Below are positions 45,080 through 54,433 of a stretch of DNA of 64,000 nt, piece after piece. Where the stretch lies: contig NZ_KQ031391.1 of assembly GCF_000966285.1 (NCBI RefSeq), positions 4,418,540 through 4,482,539 of the forward strand, read 5' to 3'. Origin of the DNA: Pseudofrankia sp. DC12 (GTDB lineage Bacteria > Actinomycetota > Actinomycetes > Frankiales > Frankiaceae). Both the position numbers and the translations under genes were made by a program. Numbering within the stretch: the stretch's first letter is position 1; every line of letters starts with the position of its first letter. The notes under the pieces were generated by a model, which was given only the letters and a program-made list of their open reading frames with translations, made no database searches and was not told where the DNA came from.

Positions 45080-45157
45080 GCAAACGGCCGACGGCCCCCG
45101 GAATGACGCGCGGCGGCCCATGCCCGGTCGCTTCGCCGCAAGTGCGAACATCGGTCC

Positions 45158-45661
45158 GTGGGCTTTCCCGAGGACATCCTGACCGACGACGAGATCGTCG
45201 TGCTGGACCTGCATCCGCACTGGGTCCGGCTGGTGGGGCCGCTGGCCAGCGCGGCGCTGGTACTTCTGCTCGCGGTGCTCGGGGTGTTCTTCGCGCCGAG
45301 CGGCTCGGTGCAGAAGCCGCTCCAGTACCTGGTTCTGATCGTCGCCGTGGCCGCGCTGTCCTACCTCAGCGTCCGGCCGTGGCTGCGCTGGGTCACCACC
45401 CGCTATGTGATCACCACAGAGCGGGTGCTGCTGCGGCACGGCATCCTGACCAGGACCGGCCACGACATCCCGCTGGTCCGGATCAACGACATCGGCTTCA
45501 ACCAGACCCTGTTCGAGCGGATGTTCAGCTCGGGCACGCTGACGATTGAGAGCGCCGGCGAGCGCGGCCAGCTGAGCCTGGCCAGCGTCCCGAACGTCGA
45601 GCAGGTGCACCTGCGCCTCTACGAGCTCGGTGAGGACCTGCGCGGGCGCGAGAGTGCCTGA
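45158..45661 (+). CDS. PH domain-containing membrane protein (bPH2/DUF304)
   Basis: 167 residues. Two membrane helices (about 24-46 and 52-72) followed by a bPH2 domain: TTRYVITTERVLLRHGILTR, then IPLVRINDIGFNQTLFERMF and GTLTIESAGERGQLSLASVP, the usual pattern. Membrane-associated, function unknown; the order birA then PH protein is common in actinobacteria. The GTG at 45158 lacks a clear ribosome site. Confidence 0.88.
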   Translation: MGFPEDILTDDEIVVLDLHPHWVRLVGPLASAALVLLLAVLGVFFAPSGSVQKPLQYLVLIVAVAALSYLSVRPWLRWVTTRYVITTERVLLRHGILTRTGHDIPLVRINDIGFNQTLFERMFSSGTLTIESAGERGQLSLASVPNVEQVHLRLYELGEDLRGRESA

Positions 45662-45678
45662 CTCCTGGTGGATTCGCC

Positions 45679-46329
45679 CTACGGCGCGGTGAAGCCGCGC
45701 CACCACGCGATCAGGCCTGCCGCGTCGGTGCCGCTGGCCGTCAGCGCGGTCTGGTCGGCGGTCACGGTCCAGAAGATGGCGAAGGTGCCGGCGGGCGTCC
45801 CGGCCGGGACGTGGTCGCACAGGAAGACGCCCAGCTGCCTGGTCGAGCGGCCCCAGGTCTCCGTGCTCGGCTGGCCGGCCGAGCAGCTGCCGACGTCGTC
45901 GATCGCGGCGGCCCGCCGGTCGGCGTCGGCCTTCAGTGCGGCCGCGTCCCGGTAGTGCCGGGCGACGAGCTCGGCCGGCCCCGGCTCACCGGCCAGCACG
46001 TTCGTCGCGCAACGGACCGCCGCGTCGACGCCCTGGCCGAGGCCGAGCCCCGGGCCGGGCGGCTCGGTGACCCGCTCCGCGGGTGCCGGCGCGCAGTCGT
46101 GCACCTTCAGCGGCCCGAGTGTCCCGGCGAGCGCCCGCTGGGCCGGCGTGAGGCCGTCTGGCGGCGATGTGAAGCCGACGGGCGGGGCGGCCTGGGTGGC
46201 GGAGTCGGCCGGCCGGGTGCCACCGGCGGCCGACCCGCCGCCGGTGGTGAGGAGCACGGTGATGGTCACTGCGGCGGCGACCACCAGCGCCCCGCCGGCC
46301 GCCACCGCAGCGACAGTCCCACGCCGCAT
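45679..46329 (-). CDS. Secreted/anchored four-cysteine domain protein (paralogue A)
   Basis: 216 residues. An N-terminal helix (about 6-28) acts as signal or anchor, without a lipobox Cys. The outer domain (about 55-216) shares with the two next genes the pattern LTPAQRALAGTLGPL...HDC.P, AAVRCATN, GSCSAG, LGVFLCD and the terminal LIAWWRGF. Four cysteines align with B and C, so two disulfides are likely. I do not recognise the domain. ATG 46329 has GGAGGGG upstream. It lacks the Pro-rich cytoplasmic part that B and C have. Confidence 0.78.
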   Translation of the reverse strand: MRRGTVAAVAAGGALVVAAAVTITVLLTTGGGSAAGGTRPADSATQAAPPVGFTSPPDGLTPAQRALAGTLGPLKVHDCAPAPAERVTEPPGPGLGLGQGVDAAVRCATNVLAGEPGPAELVARHYRDAAALKADADRRAAAIDDVGSCSAGQPSTETWGRSTRQLGVFLCDHVPAGTPAGTFAIFWTVTADQTALTASGTDAAGLIAWWRGFTAP

Positions 46330-46479
46330 CGGGTCCCCTCCCGTTCGGCCGCCGCCCAGGATGGGCGTACCGGTACGTTCCCGGTCGGTGCGACGCCCAC
46401 CGGCCGCGGTTCGTTGCCGCCGGCGGACCTGGCGAGCGCCGGGTCTCACGGCCACCTGCTCCGCCCGAGGGGCCGTCGG

Positions 46480-47580
46480 TCAGGCCGGGCGGGCCGTCGA
46501 GGCGGATGGGTCCGTCGAGTCCGGGAAGGGCTGGAACGACTCCCACCAGTCGAACAGTGCCCGAGGGTCGCTTCCGTAGCCGAGGAACGAGACCAGGTCC
46601 GCGTCCGCGGTCCAGAACAGGAAGTGCTGGCCGGCGCGGGTGTCGCAGATGACCGTGCCGCCGGTCTGGGTGCGGGGGCCGGTGTCCCAGGTGAAGATCT
46701 CGCTCCCGCCGTCCTCACACCGGCCGTCGCCGGCCACGCCGTCGGCCCGGGCCGCGACGTCGGCGGTCAGGCTGGCGTCGTCGCGGTAGCCGAAGACGGC
46801 GATCTGCTGGTGGGTGTCGGTGGCCGAGCAGAACAGCGCGGCCGTCACCCCGGCGCCGGCTGGGGCCGGGTTCGGCCGGCAGTCGCTGACCGCGGCCGGG
46901 TCCAGCCGGGCCGCGAGGGCCCGCTGCGCCTCGGTCCAGGCCAGCTCCGGTGTCGCGGCCGGCGCGGCTGCTGGGGACGCGGCGGCCCCGCCGGACCTCG
47001 TCGCGACCGCGAACAGGCCACCGACGACGGCTGCGAGCATCACCACCCCTGCGGTCACGACCAGCGCGACCACCAACGGTCGGGACTGACGGTGCTGACC
47101 GGCGCCGGGGAACGGGGTCATGGCCACCGGCATCGTGCCGGGACCACGGACACCCGGACCGGGCGGCATTCCCGGCCAGGAGGCTGGCGGTGCCGGCGGC
47201 CACGGCGGGCGAGGGGCCTGAGGCGGGCCCGGCGGGCCGGCCCAGCCTGGCGGAGGCGGTATCCGGCCCGGTGCACCCGCCTGCGGCGCGGACGCGGTCG
47301 GCGGGAAGGGGGCCGGCGGCGGCGCCGGCCGGCCCGGCGGCGGTAGGACCGGCACGGGACGGCCAGGCTGCGGCATCGGACGGCCAGGCTGCGGCATCGG
47401 ACGGCCGGGCTGCGGCGCGGGCGGCGCCGGTCGTGGCGACGCCTGGGCCGGCGGCGCGCCTGGACCTTCCCGGAGCGGCAGCGGGGTGACGTCCGCCCAG
47501 CTGGCGAGCGACGTCCAGGGACCGTCGTCGCGCGCGGTGCCGTCAGGTCGAGGCGGCACGTTGTCGGGCGGGCTCGCCAC
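46480..47580 (-). CDS. Membrane protein with Pro-rich cytoplasmic part and four-cysteine outer domain (paralogue B)
   Basis: 366 residues. Residues 1-165 are Pro/Gly-rich with QPGRPMP repeats, one helix lies at about 170-195, and the outer domain runs about 213-350: EAQRALAARLDPAAVSDCRP, AALFCSATD, DGRCEDGG, GTVICDTRAG, ALFDWWESF. The four Cys and the WW..F ending match A and C. Function unknown; a sensor or scaffold at the membrane is a guess. GTG 47580 has GGGAGGAAC directly upstream. Confidence 0.8.
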   Translation of the reverse strand: MASPPDNVPPRPDGTARDDGPWTSLASWADVTPLPLREGPGAPPAQASPRPAPPAPQPGRPMPQPGRPMPQPGRPVPVLPPPGRPAPPPAPFPPTASAPQAGAPGRIPPPPGWAGPPGPPQAPRPPWPPAPPASWPGMPPGPGVRGPGTMPVAMTPFPGAGQHRQSRPLVVALVVTAGVVMLAAVVGGLFAVATRSGGAAASPAAAPAATPELAWTEAQRALAARLDPAAVSDCRPNPAPAGAGVTAALFCSATDTHQQIAVFGYRDDASLTADVAARADGVAGDGRCEDGGSEIFTWDTGPRTQTGGTVICDTRAGQHFLFWTADADLVSFLGYGSDPRALFDWWESFQPFPDSTDPSASTARPA

Positions 47581-47798
47581 CGTTCCTCCCGGGAGTCCGC
47601 CCGCGGCCGCATGGTCGTGGACAGGTTGTTAGCTGGGACAGGGCCCGACGACGGACCACCGACGTGGGCGGCCACCAGCCTGGTTCAGCCGGCCACCTGC
47701 CTGGCGGCGGGCCGGTCCGGGCTATCAGCGCCTCCAGCGGGTGCCGCCGCCCGGACGGTCGGTCCGGGCGGCGGTTGGTCACCGTGAGGCAGCATTCA

Positions 47799-48950
47799 TT
47801 ACTGAACGGCTTCGAAGTTACGCCACCACGTGTAGAGGGCGGCTCCGTCCTTGTCCGTGGCGAAGAATCCGAGCAGCTTGTCGTCGTAGTACCAGCGAAT
47901 GTAGGCGGAGCCGTCGCTGGTGTGGCCGCACAGCAGCGCACCCTCGTCGGTCTCCCGGTTCTCATAGTTCCAGGTGCTGACCTGGTCCTTGCCATCCTTG
48001 CAGTCGCCGGTGTCGGTGATCGCGTCGCTGTAGAACTTCGTGTCGTGCTGAAGACCGGAGTCGTTGACGTAGCTGAACGCGTAGACGCCGCGCCCGTCGT
48101 CACCGGATGAGCACAGCACGGCCGCCTGGATGTCGTCGTTCTCCTGGTCGGGCGCCGGGTCGCAGTTCGTCATTGAGGACGGGTCGAGCTGGTCGACCAG
48201 TGCCTGCTCGTCCGAGCTCAGCCCGGTCGGCGTCGGTGTCGGTGCCTGCGTCGTCGGTGCCGTCGTGGGGACGGCGGTCGACGGCGCGACAGTGACGGTC
48301 GGCGAGGACGTCGGGCGGGGCGTCGGCTTGTTGCCGCCGCCGGACAGGGTGACCGCCAGGACCACGATCAGGATGACCACGACGACACCGGCCGCGACCC
48401 CGCCGATGATCAGGTTGCGGCGGTTGTTGTCGCGCGGCGGCCGCGGGGCACCCGGGTAGCCGGGCCCGTAGCCGGGCGGCTGGCCGTAGCCAGGCTGCTG
48501 GCTGTAGCCAGGCTGCTGGCTGTAGTCGTAGCCCGGCGCGGGGGTGCCGTAACCGGGCTGCTGCGGCGTGTACCCGGGGTACCCCGGCTGCTGGGCCTGG
48601 CCGTAGTCATAACCGGGCTGCTGGGCCTGCTGGCCGTAGTCGTAGCCCGGCGCGGGGGTGCCGTAACCGGGCTGCTGCTGCGGATAGCCCTGGGCGGGGT
48701 AGCCGGGCGGGGCCGGGTACTGCTGCTGCGGGTCGTACGCGCCCGGCGCCGGGGTCTGGGGTGCCGGATAGCCGGGCGGGTACGCGGTGGTCGGTGGATA
48801 GGGCTGCTGGCCGGCCGGAGGTGGCGGCGTCTGGCCTGCGCCTCCGCCAGCCGAGCCCGGTGGATAGGGCGGCTGGGCCGGCGTCGCGGCGCCGCCGACG
48901 AGCTGGGTCTCGGCGTCCGAGTTGTCCGGCTCGTAGTCCGATGGCTGCAT
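47799..48950 (-). CDS. Membrane protein with QQPGY repeats and four-cysteine outer domain (paralogue C)
   Basis: 383 residues. Residues 1-170 are Gly/Pro/Gln/Tyr-rich with many QQPGY-type repeats. One helix (about 181-203) follows, a Thr/Pro linker, and an outer domain (about 245-383): EQALVDQLDPSSMTNCDPAP, AAVLCSSGD, TGDCKDGK, GALLCGHTSD, ALYTWWRNF. It is the most complete of the three tandem paralogues. The Tyr/Gln-rich part may form condensates or bind partners; that is a guess. ATG 48950 is preceded by GGGAGGGG. Confidence 0.82.
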   Translation of the reverse strand: MQPSDYEPDNSDAETQLVGGAATPAQPPYPPGSAGGGAGQTPPPPAGQQPYPPTTAYPPGYPAPQTPAPGAYDPQQQYPAPPGYPAQGYPQQQPGYGTPAPGYDYGQQAQQPGYDYGQAQQPGYPGYTPQQPGYGTPAPGYDYSQQPGYSQQPGYGQPPGYGPGYPGAPRPPRDNNRRNLIIGGVAAGVVVVILIVVLAVTLSGGGNKPTPRPTSSPTVTVAPSTAVPTTAPTTQAPTPTPTGLSSDEQALVDQLDPSSMTNCDPAPDQENDDIQAAVLCSSGDDGRGVYAFSYVNDSGLQHDTKFYSDAITDTGDCKDGKDQVSTWNYENRETDEGALLCGHTSDGSAYIRWYYDDKLLGFFATDKDGAALYTWWRNFEAVQ

Positions 48951-49277
48951 GGTTGTGGTTCCCCTCCCGGAACGGTCCCCGGGGACCCCGATTGCTCAAA
49001 CCCCGGACCGGTGTCCGATGTTAGGAGGTCGCCCCGGCTGGGGCATCTTCCGGTCGCTTGTCGGACATGGGACGTCGCAGGTCCGACAGGCTTCCGTTGT
49101 TTCCGCCGCGCCGCATTCCGGCCCTGGGCAAGCAGCGGCGCCGGCCGGCTGGTCCGGTCGGCGCCGTTATCCGCGGGCATGGGTGAATGCCGTGCTGTGC
49201 CGTCGACTCTCAGGGCCCGACGGCGGGACTGGCTCCGACGCGCCTCCCCGCGGCGGTCGTGCGCGCGGGGGAAGGGC
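48951..49277 (-). promoter_or_regulatory. Upstream region of paralogue C with inverted repeats
   Basis: 327 bases. A perfect 14-bp palindrome (48974-48987) lies just upstream of the ribosome site, and eight-base arms (49059-49066 with 49081-49088) stand farther out. Either could be an operator. The rest to 49277 shows no gene. Confidence 0.35.
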
Positions 49278-49778
49278 TCAGCGGCCGGCTGGCTCCGGGA
49301 CGCGGGCGGCGGGCGTGGTGTCCGGGCCGGCGACCGCGCGCGGGTGGTCCGGGTGCAGGAAGACCCAGCGCTTGTACGCCCAGAAACGGAACACCGTGCC
49401 CAGCCCGGTTCCCAACACGTTGCCAAACACGTTGAAGGCGAGAGCGCCCTTCAGGTGCAGCACATACTCGCCGAAGCCGAGGCAGCCGAGCGCGATGCCG
49501 AGGCCGATCACATTGAGAACGAAGAAGAGCGTGTACTCACGGCGAACGCCGCTGCGCGCGCGGTGGGCGAAGGACCACTTACGGTTCCCGATGTACGCGA
49601 CGGTCGCCGCTATGACCGTGGAAATCGTCTTCGCCAGCAGCCAGTCCATGTGGAACTGGACGTGACACACGTTCGACGCGACGAAGTCGACGACATATGC
49701 GACGGCACCTACGACGCCGAACTTGCCGACCTCACGGATGAGCAGCTGGACCCGGGAGGGCCGTGCCCGATGCTTCAC
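49278..49778 (-). CDS. GtrA family membrane protein
   Basis: 166 residues, four membrane helices. GtrA proteins are thought to move undecaprenyl-phosphate sugars across the membrane for polysaccharide glycosylation. The entry IREVGKFGVVGAVAYVVDF and the later AYIGNRKWSFAHR and GTVFRFWAYKRWVFLHP are family hallmarks. GTG 49778 has GAGG upstream; ATG 49841 would add 21 disordered residues. It fits the envelope-sugar neighbourhood that follows. Confidence 0.88.
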   Translation of the reverse strand: MKHRARPSRVQLLIREVGKFGVVGAVAYVVDFVASNVCHVQFHMDWLLAKTISTVIAATVAYIGNRKWSFAHRARSGVRREYTLFFVLNVIGLGIALGCLGFGEYVLHLKGALAFNVFGNVLGTGLGTVFRFWAYKRWVFLHPDHPRAVAGPDTTPAARVPEPAGR

Positions 49779-50211
49779 GACAGGCAACCTCGGTTGATTT
49801 CTGCCACCTGCCGAGACTACCGACGTCTCCTGGCGGTCCATCGACTGCCCCCGGCGGCCTACTGGCGCACCCGCTCTGGTCGACACGGAGACGATCGGAT
49901 CAACGACGGGAGGCAACAGTTCTCCTTGGAGGATGACGGGTTGTATTGACGGATGGTGTGCCCTCAGGCGCGCGTCGTGACACGGTCCTCCGGTCGTCGG
50001 CGGCGCAGTCGAGCGCCCCGGGACCTTCGACCACGCACCTCATCGGCCCTCATCGGCCCTCATCGGCCCTCATCGGCCGAATCCACTCCAACGTGACAAT
50101 AAGCATTCCGGGTCACAACCGGGGCGCTGCCCATGTGGAATCCGCGGGGCTCCCACGCCGGTGCCAGACACACGTGGGCCTCGGGCCAGCTCAGAGGGCC
50201 GCTTCCGCGGC
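49779..50211. other. Intergenic region, GtrA to ugd
   Basis: 433 bases without a supported gene, containing four tandem 10-base units at 50039-50078. No clear promoter for the GtrA gene is seen. Confidence 0.4.
50039..50078. repeat. 10-bp tandem repeat, four copies
   Basis: CTCATCGGCC is repeated exactly four times head to tail (50039, 50049, 50059, 50069). It is noncoding and could vary in copy number. Confidence 0.9.
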
Positions 50212-51654
50212 TCAGGCCGCGGCCTCGTCGTCGCGGAGCTCGCCCTCGCCCGCCGGGCTGGCGGGCTGACTCGGCCGGCCCAGGCTGTGGTACTCCCAGC
50301 CCGCGTCGCGCCAGCGCTGCTCGTCGAGGGCGTGCCGGCCGTCGACGACCACGGCGCCGGCGACGTGGGGCAGCAGCGCCGCCGGGTCCAGCGAACGGAA
50401 CTCGGCCCACTCGGTGAGCACCAGCACCGCGTCCGCGGCCGTCACCGCCTCCCGTACCGACGCGGCGTACTCCAGTGACGGGTAGCGCAGCCGCGCGTTC
50501 GGGACCGCCGCCGGGTCGTAGACGCTGACCCGCGCGCCCTCGGCGGCGAGCGCGGCGGCGATGTCGAGCGCCGGCGAGTCACGGATGTCATCGGAGTTCG
50601 GCTTGAACGCGGCGCCGAGCACGCCGAGCCGCCGGCCGGCGACCGTGCCACCCAGCGCCGCGCGGGTCAGCGTCACCGCCCGCTGCCTGGCTCGCAGGTT
50701 CACCGCGTCGATCTCGGCCAGGAACGCCAGTGACGACCCGGCGCCCAGCTCGGTCGCCCTGGCCTGGAATGCGCGGATGTCCTTGGGCAGGCAGCCGCCG
50801 CCGAAGCCGATGCCGGGGCGCAGGAAACGGTTGCCGATCCGGGCGTCGTAGCCGATCGCGGTGGCCAGCTCCAGCACGTCGGCGCCGGCCACGTCGCAGA
50901 TCTCCGCCATCGCGTTGATGAACGAGATCTTGGTGGCGAGGAACGCGTTCGCGGCGACCTTGACCAGTTCGGCGGTGGCGTAGTCGGTGACGACCACCGG
51001 CGTGCCCGCCTCGATCGTCGCCGCGTACACCGCGCGCAGCCGCACCTCGGCGGCACCGCCCGGCCTGACGCCGAACACCAGCCGGTCGGGCCGCAGGGTG
51101 TCCTCGACGGCGAAGCCCTCGCGCAGGAACTCCGGGTTCCAGGCGAGCTCGACATCGGGCGCCGCGGTGCTGATCCGGGCCGCGAGGCCGGCGGCCGTGC
51201 CCGCCGGGACGGTCGACTTGCCGACGATCAGCGCGCCCGGGGCCAGGCCGGCCGCGATCAGCTGGTCCACGGCGGCGTCGACGTAGCGCAGGTCCGCGCC
51301 GCCGTCACCGGCCCGCTGCGGCGTGCCGACGCAGACGAAGTGCACGTCGGCCCAGCCGGCGATGCCGTCGATGTCGGTGGTGAAGGACAGCCGGCCGGAC
51401 TCGAGGTTCTTGCGGAGCAGCTCCTCGAGGCCCGGCTCGAAGATCGGCACCTCGCCGGCGGCGAGGCGCTCCACCTTGGTCGCGTCGACGTCGTAGCCGA
51501 CCACGGTGAAGCCCAGCTCCGCCATGCAGACGGCGTGGGTGGCGCCCAGGTAGCCGGTGCCGAGCACCGCGATCCGCGGTCCCGTCCCGGCGGCGGGAGT
51601 CGGCACGGCGGGCCGATCGCCCGAGCTCGACCTGCTCGCGCTGGACCTGGTCAC
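50212..51654 (-). CDS. ugd: UDP-glucose 6-dehydrogenase
   Basis: 480 residues. Oxidises UDP-glucose to UDP-glucuronate with NAD for envelope polysaccharides. Domain order is typical: NAD domain with IAVLGTGYLGATHAVCMAEL near residue 28, central domain with NPEFLREGFAVEDTLRPDR and KVAANAFLATKISFINAMAE, the catalytic Cys in GIGFGGGCLPKD near 285, and the C-terminal UDP-binding domain with AFKPNSDDIRDSPAL near 345. GTG 51654 is preceded by GGGGAACAAG. A 335-base gap to the TIGR03089 gene shows no feature. Confidence 0.93.
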   Translation of the reverse strand: MTRSSASRSSSGDRPAVPTPAAGTGPRIAVLGTGYLGATHAVCMAELGFTVVGYDVDATKVERLAAGEVPIFEPGLEELLRKNLESGRLSFTTDIDGIAGWADVHFVCVGTPQRAGDGGADLRYVDAAVDQLIAAGLAPGALIVGKSTVPAGTAAGLAARISTAAPDVELAWNPEFLREGFAVEDTLRPDRLVFGVRPGGAAEVRLRAVYAATIEAGTPVVVTDYATAELVKVAANAFLATKISFINAMAEICDVAGADVLELATAIGYDARIGNRFLRPGIGFGGGCLPKDIRAFQARATELGAGSSLAFLAEIDAVNLRARQRAVTLTRAALGGTVAGRRLGVLGAAFKPNSDDIRDSPALDIAAALAAEGARVSVYDPAAVPNARLRYPSLEYAASVREAVTAADAVLVLTEWAEFRSLDPAALLPHVAGAVVVDGRHALDEQRWRDAGWEYHSLGRPSQPASPAGEGELRDDEAAA

Positions 51655-51989
51655 GCTTGTTCCCCGCCTCTCCGCCTCGGCTGCCGTTCTGGGCCAGCCG
51701 CCCTGTAGCCTGCCACGCTCGGTCGGCGCTTCCGTGCCGGCCGCCGACGCTGGCCGATACCGCCCCTTATCGACCGTAACCGGGCTGGGGCCGCGGGGGA
51801 CGGCCTGGTCGCCGCCGTCCCCCGAGCCGTCCACGGCCGTCAACCGCGCGTTGCGACACCGTTCGTCGGATCGCTCGATGCTGGCCTGAACCGGGGCGGA
51901 CTCGGGCGTGATGGCTGTCCAGTTGTCACGCTGTGAAGTACCCGGCGGACGTCGCCGTGCACCCTCTTGTCGGTGCTCGCGGACGCGGG
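51655..51989. other. Intergenic region upstream of ugd
   Basis: 335 bases between the end of the TIGR03089 gene and the ugd start, both on the minus strand. It should hold the ugd promoter, but I see no convincing boxes or hairpins. Confidence 0.3.
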
Positions 51990-52907
51990 TCAGGCGGTCG
52001 GCGCGGGGCGGGCGGCGTCGGGCAGCTGGAGCCGCCGGACGCCCGCGGGCACGGGCCGGACGGTGCCGCAGACCATGGTCACCTTCTCCTGGGCGATCCG
52101 CCGGGCGAGCGCCGCGTCGTCCAGGTTGGCGTCCAGATGGCGGCACAGCACCACCGAGGCCCCCGCCACCAGCGGCGCGAGCACGGTGCCCAGCAGGCCC
52201 TCCGCGCTCGCCGGGCCGGCGGTCGAGAGCACCCGGTCACCCGCGCCGAGCCCGGTGGCGGCCGCGACCTCGCCTGCGCGGGCCAGCAGCGTGGCCTGGT
52301 CGGACGGTGGCGGGGGGGCGGCGAACCGGTCGCCATGAGCCGGCACCTCGGCGGCGAAGTCGAGCACGCCGGCGACCGGATGCGCCATCCGGGCGCCGAA
52401 CGGCCGCAGCGACAGCGCGACGACCTCGTCCGCGCCCAGCCCGAGCGCCGCGTCCACCCGGCTCTCCGCGACGAAGAGCGCCTGGACGTCGCCGGTCGCC
52501 TCGTCGTCCGGGTCGTCCTCCGCCGCGCCCTCCGGCTCGCCGCCGTCCTGCTCCGGCCCGAGGTTGACGAGCACATCGCAGCCGGCGGACCAGGCGGCCA
52601 GCAGGATCACGACGGTCAGCCAGTGCGCCGGCAGGTCCACACCGACCCGGTCGCCGGGCGCGAGGCCGAGCGTGTCGACCAGCAGGTTCGCCGTCTTCGC
52701 CACCCAGTTGTCCAGCGTGATCCCGGACAGCTCGACCCGTTCGCCGGTGGCGTCGTCGTAGAACGTCACCAGTGGGCTGGTGCCGTCGGCGCGCAGCCTG
52801 GCCGCCAACGCCGCGGCGACCCCGGGATAGGCGGGGCGCCCGCCGGCCGGGCCGTCGAGGCCGAGCACCGTGACGACCGGCGTCAGCCGGGGAGCGCCGT
52901 CCGTCAC
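51990..52907 (-). CDS. TIGR03089 family protein (truncated AMP-binding-like)
   Basis: 305 residues. Actinobacterial family resembling the N-terminal part of acyl-adenylating enzymes but lacking their ATP-binding signature and C-terminal lid, so it is probably not a working ligase. Recognisable: PLVTFYDDATGERVELSGIT, NWVAKTANLLVDTLGLAPGDRVGVDLP and DRVLSTAGPASAEG. These genes commonly sit beside LCP genes, as here. GTG 52907 overlaps the LCP stop by four bases (GTGA), implying coupled translation; GTG 52916 is an alternative. Confidence 0.88.
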   Translation of the reverse strand: MTDGAPRLTPVVTVLGLDGPAGGRPAYPGVAAALAARLRADGTSPLVTFYDDATGERVELSGITLDNWVAKTANLLVDTLGLAPGDRVGVDLPAHWLTVVILLAAWSAGCDVLVNLGPEQDGGEPEGAAEDDPDDEATGDVQALFVAESRVDAALGLGADEVVALSLRPFGARMAHPVAGVLDFAAEVPAHGDRFAAPPPPSDQATLLARAGEVAAATGLGAGDRVLSTAGPASAEGLLGTVLAPLVAGASVVLCRHLDANLDDAALARRIAQEKVTMVCGTVRPVPAGVRRLQLPDAARPAPTA

Positions 52908-54433
52908 GGCGTGCACGCGGTGTTGGCCGGAACGCCCCCGGTGCCCGGCGCAGGGGTGGCCGGGGCGACGGTCACCGGTCCGCCCGCCGTGGCACCGGGA
53001 GCCGCCGCCCCGGCCGTGCCCGTGGCGGCCGACGGGGCGGTGACGCCAGTGAACGTCGAGCCGAGGACGACCGTGACCCCGGTCGTGGCCAGCGTCGCGT
53101 CGACGACGGCCTGCGCTCCGGGGATCTTCGCCACGAGCGCCTTGGCGCCACCCTCCTGGCCCGCCGGGTAGCGGACCTCGGTCGAGGCCTGGCTCGTGGC
53201 GGCGGTGCTGGCGGTCATCAGCCCGCCGAAGCCGAGCGCGGTCAGGCTGGTCTTCGTCTCGCCGGCCAGGCCGTTGCGGCCGGACGCGTTGACGATCCGG
53301 GCGACCGTCACCTGGCTGGGCAGGACCGCCGGCGCCGACGCGAGGGCCGCGCTCTGCGGCGGCGCCGGCCGCAGCGGCGCGAGGATCTGCTGCATCTCGG
53401 CGGCGTTCACCAGCAGCACGTCGCCGTGGTAGCCCATCGCGCCCTGGTCGTCGCGCGCGCCCTCGCTGGGCAGCGGCACGTGCGTCGGGATGGTGATGAA
53501 CCTGACCTTGCCGGAGCCGAGCTTGCTGGCGCGGTCGGCGAGCTCGACCAGGTTCAGGCCGCTGTCGGTGGTCAGCGCGCCGCCGACGGCGCCGAGCAGC
53601 TGCGTGACCGTGACCGGGTTGGTCAGCGTGCCGGCGGTGGTGGTCTTGGCGAGCAGCTTGGACAGGAACTGCTGCTGGCGCAGGATCCGGAGCCGTTCGT
53701 CACCCAGCGCGTGGCGGGTCCGGACGAAGGCCAGCGCCTGGTCACCGTTCAGCGTGTTCTCCCCTAGGTGACCGTGCCACTGCGAATAGTTGTCGTTCAG
53801 GTTGCTCGTGCTGCCATCCGGCATTGTAGTGACACAGACCGTAACACCGCGGACGGCATCCACGACCTGCTTGAAGCCGGCGAGGTCGATGACGATGTAG
53901 TGGTCGATGTGCAGGCCGGTCAGGCTCTCCAGCGTCGACGTCAGCCCTGACACGCCAGCGTAGGTGAGGATGTTCGTCAGCTTGTCCTTGCCGTCCGCGG
54001 GTGTGCCCCTGACCCGCGGGACCACCGGGATCAGCTCGTCACGCGGGAACGACAGCAGCGTCGCGGTGCCGTCCTTGTCGAAGTGGGCGATGATCGTCGT
54101 GTCCGACCGGATGCCCTCGACCTGCTTGCCGCCGTACTCGTTGCCGGTGCCGTCCCGGCTGTCGTCCCCGAGCAGCAGGATGTTCTCGTCGCCGGCGACC
54201 TCGGCCGGGCGGTTCCCGGCCGGGTGCCAGCTCGAGTCGTGGGTGACCTTGCTGCTGAACTGGTTGTAGAGGAACCACCCGCCGGCACTGACGGCCAGCA
54301 CGAGGACCGACAGCAGCGCGCAACCGACCAGCGAGAGCCGGCGCAGCGGCGAACGGCGCCGAAGGGGACCCCGCGGGCTGAGCTCCGGCGGCAGACGCTC
54401 GGTTGGCCGAGGTGGTGCGGTCATGTTGCTCAC
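52904..54433 (-). CDS. LCP (LytR-CpsA-Psr) family cell-wall polymer ligase
   Basis: 509 residues. LCP proteins transfer lipid-linked glycopolymers onto peptidoglycan outside the membrane. A helix at about 35-57 anchors it. The LCP domain (about 85-260) has LLLGDDSRDGTG, GIRSDTTIIAHF and SFPRDELIPV, with the conserved Asp and Arg residues, and LNGDQALAFVRTRHAL. A LytR_C domain (about 370-460; TVARIVNASGRNGLAGETK) follows, then an Ala/Pro tail. Start GTG 54433 is uncertain; ATG 54424 is possible. Same architecture as the two LCP genes nearby. Confidence 0.92.
   Translation of the reverse strand: MSNMTAPPRPTERLPPELSPRGPLRRRSPLRRLSLVGCALLSVLVLAVSAGGWFLYNQFSSKVTHDSSWHPAGNRPAEVAGDENILLLGDDSRDGTGNEYGGKQVEGIRSDTTIIAHFDKDGTATLLSFPRDELIPVVPRVRGTPADGKDKLTNILTYAGVSGLTSTLESLTGLHIDHYIVIDLAGFKQVVDAVRGVTVCVTTMPDGSTSNLNDNYSQWHGHLGENTLNGDQALAFVRTRHALGDERLRILRQQQFLSKLLAKTTTAGTLTNPVTVTQLLGAVGGALTTDSGLNLVELADRASKLGSGKVRFITIPTHVPLPSEGARDDQGAMGYHGDVLLVNAAEMQQILAPLRPAPPQSAALASAPAVLPSQVTVARIVNASGRNGLAGETKTSLTALGFGGLMTASTAATSQASTEVRYPAGQEGGAKALVAKIPGAQAVVDATLATTGVTVVLGSTFTGVTAPSAATGTAGAAAPGATAGGPVTVAPATPAPGTGGVPANTACTP

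Noticed and set aside
48430-48700. Repeats in paralogue C as a mobile or CRISPR-like array
   Set aside because: They code in frame for QQPGY peptide repeats and are coding low complexity.
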